A stretch of 64,000 nt of DNA from Tersicoccus phoenicis (lineage in GTDB: Bacteria > Actinomycetota > Actinomycetes > Actinomycetales > Micrococcaceae): the NCBI RefSeq assembly GCF_001968835.1, contig NZ_MRDE01000026.1, positions 1 to 64,000 on the forward strand, in the 5' to 3' direction. How positions within the stretch are numbered: the stretch's first letter is position 1; each line of letters opens with the position of its first letter. Below the pieces are notes generated by a model that saw nothing but the letters and a program-made list of their open reading frames with translations, did no database searches and was not told where the DNA came from. Made by a program: the position numbers and the translations under genes. Positions 59,061 through 64,000 of this stretch are shown here, piece by piece.

Positions 59061-59804
59061 ATGCGTTCGCACGTCACCGGTACCGCCGCGTCCCTGGTGC
59101 GTCCGCGGCTGTACGAGCGGATCGTCCAGCGTATCCACCAACTGGTTCTCGACGAGGGCTTCGGCCCGGGGGACAGATTGCCGCCCGAGCGCGAGCTGGC
59201 GGTCATGCTCGGGGTCAGCCGGGCCTCGATCAGTCAGGCACTCGTCGCCCTCGAGGTGGTCGGTTTCGTCCAGGTCCGGCACGGAGACGGGATCATCCTG
59301 ACGTCGAGCGCGCGGAACCCGGGACTGATCGACGAGTTCCGCGCCCATCGTGACCGTCTGCCCGCGATCATCGAAGCGCGGGTTGCCCTGGAAGTGCAGC
59401 TGGCCCGGCTGGCAGCCGAGCGGCGCACGGAGGCCGATCTCCGGGCACTCGACGGGGCGCTGGAGTGGATGGCGGCCGAAGTCGATTCCGGGGAGCGCGG
59501 GGCGGGCGGTGACGAGCGCTTCCACGCAGCCCTCACCGCGGCGGGACACTTGGAACTGCTGGCAAGGTTCATGGCTGAGATCGCGGAGTTGGTGCGGGAA
59601 ACGCGGCTGGAGTCCCTGGGGCAGCCGGGCCGCAGCGAACGGTCGCTCGAGGATCATCGACGGATAGCCGCCGCGGTGCGGGACGGCGACGGGGAGGGCG
59701 CAGCCCGGCTGATGGGCAGGCATCTGAGTCATGTGGCCGACGTGGCCCTGCTGCGGAAGAGCTCGGAACCCTCCACCGGCCTCGAGCTGGAGACCGATGC
59801 GTGA
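59061..59804 (+). CDS. GntR/FadR-family transcriptional regulator
   Basis: 247 aa. Winged helix: LYERIVQRIHQLVLDEGFGP, RLPPERELAVMLGVSRASIS; the C-terminal FCD domain has EARVALEVQLARLAAERR and HAALTAAGHLELLARFMAEI with His residues for metal or ligand. Probably represses the divergent transporter-amidase operon until a carboxylic acid effector binds (inference). ATG 59061 is fixed by the TAGGGT box 7 nt upstream. Confidence 0.9.
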   Translation: MRSHVTGTAASLVRPRLYERIVQRIHQLVLDEGFGPGDRLPPERELAVMLGVSRASISQALVALEVVGFVQVRHGDGIILTSSARNPGLIDEFRAHRDRLPAIIEARVALEVQLARLAAERRTEADLRALDGALEWMAAEVDSGERGAGGDERFHAALTAAGHLELLARFMAEIAELVRETRLESLGQPGRSERSLEDHRRIAAAVRDGDGEGAARLMGRHLSHVADVALLRKSSEPSTGLELETDA

Positions 59805-59903
59805 GGCCATCGACGGCGACGCCGTCCCCGGGTCCTCGACGGGCCGTCAGCACGCTGTCGGCGCCGTGTCCGCCGAGGAGGCGGCAACGTCGGTGGGGAC
59901 GTC

Positions 59904-60983
59904 TCAATCCGGGAGCCGCACGGTGCGGACGCCGTTGCCGGCGCGGCCACGGGCGCCTACGCCGTCGGTGTCCTCCAGCTGGACCAGTCCGTCCGCGGCG
60001 AGCCCGTCCAGCGCCGCGCGGACCCGGTCGTCGTCGTGCCCCAGGCTGGCCAGCACCGCCAGTGCACGGCGGTATCGGACCGGTGGCTTCCCGCTGGAGC
60101 CGGCGGTGGGGCCGTCGACGGGACCGGTCGTGGTCCGCAGGAGGGCCGCCACGTCGACGGGCTCGGTGGCCTCCCGGACGACGGCGAGGATCGCGCCGCG
60201 TAGCTGTCGAGTGGTCCCGGCCCAGGTCTGACCGGGCGGCCGGTGGTCCGCGGCGGGGCGCCCCGCCGCCAGCCAGGTGCACCGCGCGGCCAGCGGACAG
60301 TCGTCGCACCGCGGGGCGCGGGCCGTGCAGACCAGAGCGCCCAGCTCCATCACGGCGACGTTCCACTCGGCCGCATCCGCGTCGTCCGCGGGCAGCAGAG
60401 CACGCGCGAGTCTGCTCTCGGCCACGGTCATCGAGGGACGCGGGAGCGCCTGACCCTGCAGGGTCCGGCTGAACACGCGGCGGATGTTCGTGTCCAGCAC
60501 GACAGCGCGTCGTCCGTGCGCGAAGGCGGCGATGGCCGCGGCGGTGTAGGCGCCCACCCCCGGCAGGGCGAGCAGGTCCGCCTCGTCGTCGGGCACGCGG
60601 CCTCCGTGCCGCTCGGTGATGGCTGCGGCCGCCGCGTGCAGCCGCAGCGCCCGGCGCGGGTAACCCAGTCGGCCCCACGCGCGGACGGCTTCGCCGCTCG
60701 GCTCGGCGGCCAGGTCCGCCGGGCTGGGCCAGCGGCGCAGCCACTCCTCCCACACCGGCAACACGCGCCCGACCGGGGTCTGCTGCAGCATGAACTCGCT
60801 GACCATCACGGCCCAGGCGGTGCGATCCGCCGAGCGCCAGGGCAGGACGCGCGCGTGCCGTCGGTACCAGTCGATGACGGCGGCGTGCAGGGCGCCGAGC
60901 TCGTTCGGGTCTCCGGGTGTCCCGGCCCACGCGTGGGCGCGCGAAACCGGCGCCGTGGTGCTTCCCGATCCCGCGTACGCCAT
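59904..60983 (-). CDS. mutY: A/G-specific adenine glycosylase
   Basis: Removes adenine mispaired with 8-oxoguanine. 359 aa. FMLQQTPVGRVLPVWEEWLR (adenine recognition), HhH-GPD with LLALPGVGAYTAAAIAAFAH and the catalytic Asp in VVLDTNIRRVF, and the 4Fe-4S Cys cluster CTARAPRCDDCPLAARC. A short C-terminal region replaces the full NUDIX domain of E. coli MutY. ATG 60983 lies 7 nt after TAGAGT (leaderless); upstream in-frame codons are not conserved. Confidence 0.94.
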   Translation of the reverse strand: MAYAGSGSTTAPVSRAHAWAGTPGDPNELGALHAAVIDWYRRHARVLPWRSADRTAWAVMVSEFMLQQTPVGRVLPVWEEWLRRWPSPADLAAEPSGEAVRAWGRLGYPRRALRLHAAAAAITERHGGRVPDDEADLLALPGVGAYTAAAIAAFAHGRRAVVLDTNIRRVFSRTLQGQALPRPSMTVAESRLARALLPADDADAAEWNVAVMELGALVCTARAPRCDDCPLAARCTWLAAGRPAADHRPPGQTWAGTTRQLRGAILAVVREATEPVDVAALLRTTTGPVDGPTAGSSGKPPVRYRRALAVLASLGHDDDRVRAALDGLAADGLVQLEDTDGVGARGRAGNGVRTVRLPD

Positions 60984-61069
60984 GGTCCCGACTCTAGAAC
61001 AGCCCGGCGTCCGCTCCCGCGGCGCGTCACCGGCCGGAGGCCATCGCCGTCGCCAGTACGCTGGAGCAC

Positions 61070-61747
61070 ATGCCATCGAACGGAAGCCGCCGTGGGCCGG
61101 ATGCGGCCACCTTCCGTCGCCGTCGGCTCGCCGCGGCCCTGATCGTCCTCGTGCTCGTCGTTGCCCTGCTCGGCGGGATCATCGCCGTGGTCACGGCCGT
61201 CAGCGGCAGTCAGGCGCCCGGATCGGCGGCCGAGGAGTCTCCCGGCGGCACCGGTGCCGCCAGCGCGCCTCCCGAGGCCACCGCCACCACGGGCCAGCCC
61301 TCCTCGTCGTCACCGACGGCCTCGCCGAGTGCGTCACCGTCGGCCTCGCCGAGCGCGACACCGACCTGCGACCCGTCCCGGGTGACGGTGGAGGCCGCGA
61401 CGGACAAGGCGGTCTACGCGCCGGGGGAGAAGCCGTTGCTGACGCTGCGCGTGATCAACGGCAACCCGGTCCCGTGCGAGGTCAACGTGGGGACGAGCCA
61501 GATGGAGTTCATCATCACCAGCGGCCAGGACCGGGTGTTCTCTTCGAAGGACTGCCAGGTGAACCCGTCCGACAACAAGAAGCGCCTGGTCGCTGGTGCC
61601 ACCGATTCGGCCAACTTCCCCTGGAACCGCAACCGCTCGACACCGGGCTGCGCCACCGTCAAGACGCCACCCCGGCCCGGCTACTACCGACTGGAAACCA
61701 AGCTCGGGGACCGGACCAGCGGGCAGACCCTGTTCCAGTTGCAGTGA
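61070..61747 (+). CDS. Membrane-anchored extracytoplasmic protein of unknown function
   Basis: 225 aa: Arg-rich cytoplasmic start, one helix (about 20-45, ALIVLVLVVALLGGIIAVV), a long Ser/Pro/Ala/Thr-rich linker with SPSASPSASPSA, and a C-terminal beta-rich domain of about 125 residues with four Cys residues that could form disulfides. The VYAPGEKPLLTLRVIN segment resembles DUF4232-like or Ig-like domains. ATG 61070 is 7 nt after TACGCT. Divergent from mutY. Confidence 0.75.
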   Translation: MPSNGSRRGPDAATFRRRRLAAALIVLVLVVALLGGIIAVVTAVSGSQAPGSAAEESPGGTGAASAPPEATATTGQPSSSSPTASPSASPSASPSATPTCDPSRVTVEAATDKAVYAPGEKPLLTLRVINGNPVPCEVNVGTSQMEFIITSGQDRVFSSKDCQVNPSDNKKRLVAGATDSANFPWNRNRSTPGCATVKTPPRPGYYRLETKLGDRTSGQTLFQLQ

Positions 61748-61773
61748 CGCTCGCGCCAGCAGCGTCCCGGCGG

Positions 61774-61803
61774 CGCCTACACCGGTGACGCCTACACCGG
61801 TGA
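61774..61803. repeat. 15-bp direct repeat (2 copies)
   Basis: Two exact, adjacent copies of CGCCTACACCGGTGA in the 98-bp gap between the convergent anchored-protein and disA genes. Confidence 0.85.
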
Positions 61804-61845
61804 CGCTCGTGCCGGCTCCGCTGCGTGAAGCCGACCCGGGCGCGG

Positions 61846-62910
61846 TCAGCTGAAGCGGTCCAGCAGACTCGTCTCCGCGATCCGCGAGAGGGTCTCCCGC
61901 ACCAGCCGTGCGCGTTGTTCCCCGACGCCGTCGACCGTCATCAGGTCCTCGACGTTGGCGGCCATCAAGGTCTGCAGGTCACCGAACCGGGCGATCAGCC
62001 GCTCGATCACCGGGCGCGGCAGTGCCTGCATTCCGGCCAGCAGCCGGTAGCCGCTGGGCTGGACCGGTGCGTCCAGGTTCTCGCCGGCGCGGATCAGTCC
62101 GGCCGTCTGCGCGATCATGGCCAGGTCGATCAGCTCCGCCGACGTCAACCCGCGCAATGCGGCCACGGCGGCCTCGACCTCGTCGGTGGTGAGATCCGCA
62201 CCGAGGTAGTCACCGAGCAGCATCTGGCTGTCCGGCCCGAGCCCGGTCGCCAGTTCCTCCAGTTGCAGGTCGACGAGCCGGCCGTCGGTGCCCAACTCGG
62301 CGACGTACTGCCGGATCTCGTCCGAGATGCGGCGGACCATCTCCTGCCGTTGCAGGGTGACGGCGACCTCGCGGACCGTGGCGACGGCTTCGATCTCGGA
62401 CGCCGAGAGGGCCGTCGTGACCTGGTCCAGCCGGTTGCGGTACCGCTCCAGGGTCTGCAGCGCCTGGTTGGCGCGGGCCAGGATGGCCGCCGACCCTTCG
62501 AGCACGTGCTTGGTGGCGCCCATGTACAGGCCGATGATGCCCATCGATTGACTGACGGAGACCACCGGGAACCCGGTCTGCCGGGCCACCCGCTCAGCGG
62601 TGCGGTGTCGGGTTCCGGTCTCGGAGGTCTCGATCGCGGGGTCCGGCATCAGATGCACCCCGGCCCGGATGATCCGGGTCAGGTCCCGGTCGACGACGAT
62701 CGCGCCGTCCAGCTTCGCCAGCTCCCGCAGCCGGGTGGCGGAGAACTCGATGCCGATGTCGAAGCCGCCGGTGGAGAGCCGCTCGACCGTCCGGTCCCAG
62801 CCGAGCACGATCAGCGCTCCGGTGCGTCCGTTGAGAATCCGTTCGATGCCGTCCCGCAGGGCGGTTCCCGGGGCGAGCCGGGCCAGCGTCTCGCGCGGCA
62901 TGCTGCTCAT
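61846..62910 (-). CDS. disA: DNA integrity scanning diadenylate cyclase DisA
   Basis: Makes c-di-AMP and reports DNA damage. 354 aa. DAC domain with AKLDGAIVVDRD (DGA motif) and ETGTRHRTAERVARQTG (RHR motif), a helical spine, and C-terminal HhH domain (ANVEDLMTVDGVGEQRARLV). ATG 62910 or the ATG three codons later are both possible. Lies 53 bp after radA, the conserved pairing; RadA inhibits DisA activity in mycobacteria. Confidence 0.95.
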   Translation of the reverse strand: MSSMPRETLARLAPGTALRDGIERILNGRTGALIVLGWDRTVERLSTGGFDIGIEFSATRLRELAKLDGAIVVDRDLTRIIRAGVHLMPDPAIETSETGTRHRTAERVARQTGFPVVSVSQSMGIIGLYMGATKHVLEGSAAILARANQALQTLERYRNRLDQVTTALSASEIEAVATVREVAVTLQRQEMVRRISDEIRQYVAELGTDGRLVDLQLEELATGLGPDSQMLLGDYLGADLTTDEVEAAVAALRGLTSAELIDLAMIAQTAGLIRAGENLDAPVQPSGYRLLAGMQALPRPVIERLIARFGDLQTLMAANVEDLMTVDGVGEQRARLVRETLSRIAETSLLDRFS

Positions 62911-62963
62911 GGGTGGTTTCGCTCCTGCCGACGGGCCGGACGGCCCGGCGGTACCGTCCGAGC

Positions 62964-64000
62964 CTAGTGCAGCGCGGCAGCCGTAGGCGTGCGCCCCTCC
63001 GGTGCGCCGGGGTAGAGCACGGCCAGGGCCTCGTTCAGGGACGACACCTCCCGGACCGTCACCCCCGCGCGAGCGAGGTCCGGTGCGGTGACCGGGCCGT
63101 GCGCGGCGGCGGGCACGATGGCGTGCGTGTATCCGAGCCGGGCGGCCTCCTGCACCCGGCGCAGGATCTCCGGGACCGGTCGAACCTCACCGGCGAGCCC
63201 CACCTCCCCGAAGGCGACCATGTTGCCTCGCACCGCCTCGCCTCGTTTGGCCGATGCCAGGGCCAGGGCGACGGCCAGGTCCGCGGCCGGTTCCGTCAGC
63301 CGCACACCGCCGACGGTGGCGACGTAGCTCTCGTCGCCACCCACCGGGTACCCGGCCCGCTGCTGCAGCACCGCCAGCAGCATCGACACCCGGGAGGCAT
63401 CCAGTCCGCTGGTCGCACGCCGGGCCCCGCCCGGAGCGGACGGCGCCAGCAGGGCCTGTACTTCCGCGACCAAGGGCCGGCGTCCCTCCAGGGTGACGGT
63501 GACGCAGGTGCCGGGCACCGGTTCCCGGGTGCGGGAGATGAACAGGCCGCTCGGATCGGCCAGGCCGGTGATGCCCTCCTCGGTCAGGTCGAAGCAGCCC
63601 ACCTCGTCGGTGGGTCCGAACCGGTTCTTCGTGGCCCGCAGCAGCCGCAGCCGAGAGTGGCGTTCCCCGTCGAACTGGCAGACCACGTCCACCAGGTGTT
63701 CGAGCAGCCGCGGCCCGGCGATCGACCCGTCCTTGGTCACGTGCCCCACCAGCAGGGTGGTCATGTTCCGCTTCTTCGCCGCCGCGATCAGGGAGGCGGC
63801 CACCTCCCGGACCTGGGTGACGCCACCGGCGACGCCGTCCACCTCGGCGCTGGAGAGCGTCTGCACCGAATCGATCACCAGCAGCCGCGGGTCCAGGGCC
63901 TCCACGTGGGCCAGTGCGGTGCCGAGGTCCGTCTCCGCGGTCAGGTACAGCCGGTCGGCGACGGCGTCGATCCGCTGCGCACGCAGTTTGACCTGGGCCG
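62964..64000 (-). CDS. radA: DNA repair protein RadA (5-prime end beyond the window)
   Basis: RecA-like ATPase acting in recombinational repair. The window holds the last 345 codons; the zinc finger and Walker A lie beyond 64000. Visible: Walker B LLVIDSVQTLSSAEVDG, the RadA-specific KNRFG motif in RATKNRFGPTDEVGCF, and the C-terminal Lon-protease-like domain (GGVRLTEPAADLAVALALAS, FGEVGLAGEVRPV). The frame remains open to the window edge. Confidence 0.95.
   Translation of the reverse strand, partial: AQVKLRAQRIDAVADRLYLTAETDLGTALAHVEALDPRLLVIDSVQTLSSAEVDGVAGGVTQVREVAASLIAAAKKRNMTTLLVGHVTKDGSIAGPRLLEHLVDVVCQFDGERHSRLRLLRATKNRFGPTDEVGCFDLTEEGITGLADPSGLFISRTREPVPGTCVTVTLEGRRPLVAEVQALLAPSAPGGARRATSGLDASRVSMLLAVLQQRAGYPVGGDESYVATVGGVRLTEPAADLAVALALASAKRGEAVRGNMVAFGEVGLAGEVRPVPEILRRVQEAARLGYTHAIVPAAAHGPVTAPDLARAGVTVREVSSLNEALAVLYPGAPEGRTPTAAALH

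Overview
The window is 64 kb of high-GC DNA with dense gene packing, many GTG starts, 4-bp ATGA/GTGA stop-start overlaps and actinobacterial marker genes (Lsr2, ClpC1-type ClpC, the DUF2342 metalloprotease-tilS-hpt-ftsH-folate block, disA-radA). It therefore comes from an actinobacterium (class Actinomycetes). The genus cannot be read from the sequence. The window holds no rRNA, tRNA, CRISPR array, transposase or phage gene, and no gene-free stretch longer than 300 bases.

Layout. 0.2-8.4 kb: NCS2 uracil-type permease divergent from a RutE-like reductase, then phosphoglucomutase, a luciferase-like flavin monooxygenase, a POT peptide transporter and a KgtP-like MFS permease. 8.5-11.8 kb: a response regulator, histidine kinase and TAXI binding-protein operon divergent from the permease. 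11.8-14.0 kb: an amidase and a MarR regulator. 14.0-20.1 kb: isoprenoid and C50-carotenoid genes, idi divergent from crtE-crtB-crtI-crtYe-crtYf-crtEb, all six overlapping by 1-4 bp. 20.1-25.2 kb: DUF6328 membrane protein, rhodanese-pheA, an acidic small protein, a diacylglycerol-kinase-family enzyme, and a coupled FchA-type cyclohydrolase plus Mtd1-type methylenetetrahydrofolate dehydrogenase. 25.4-26.2 kb: a nucleotidyltransferase antitoxin with a 41-codon stump where its HEPN toxin should be. 26.4-30.9 kb: serS, a HAD phosphatase, a 36-bp repeat array, a SatD-like protein, ppa and an XRE protein. 30.9-32.7 kb: an epoxide-hydrolase-like gene and a TetR gene, flanked on both sides by copies of a palindromic intergenic repeat.

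32.9-48.9 kb is the conserved housekeeping block: DUF2342 protease, tilS, hpt, ftsH, folE-folP-folB-folK, DUF3180, two PH-domain membrane proteins, a shortened Rossmann/DUF2520 protein, lysS, a small membrane protein, lsr2 and clpC. The pantothenate genes that usually sit between the DUF2520 gene and lysS are missing, and the DUF2520 protein ends early at that junction. 49-56 kb: YtxH-like, S9 peptidase, an ArgA-type acetyltransferase, two small stress-type proteins, PTS-dependent dihydroxyacetone kinase dhaKLM and a YkvA protein. 56-60 kb: an amidase and short-chain fatty-acid transporter operon divergent from a FadR/GntR regulator. 60-64 kb: mutY, a secreted or anchored protein, disA, and radA cut by the window edge.

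Regulation. At least 15 genes have a TANNNT -10 hexamer exactly 6-8 nt before the start codon, so much of this genome is probably transcribed as leaderless mRNA; internal operon genes use Shine-Dalgarno sites or overlap. Likely operators lie upstream of crtE/idi, the nucleotidyltransferase gene, the hydrolase, the GntR gene and clpC (a ClgR-like box). The points most worth following up are the split Mtd1/FchA one-carbon pair, the missing pantothenate block with its truncated neighbour, the repeat-flanked hydrolase/TetR cassette, the decayed toxin-antitoxin locus, and the TAXI two-component operon with no TRAP membrane partner.
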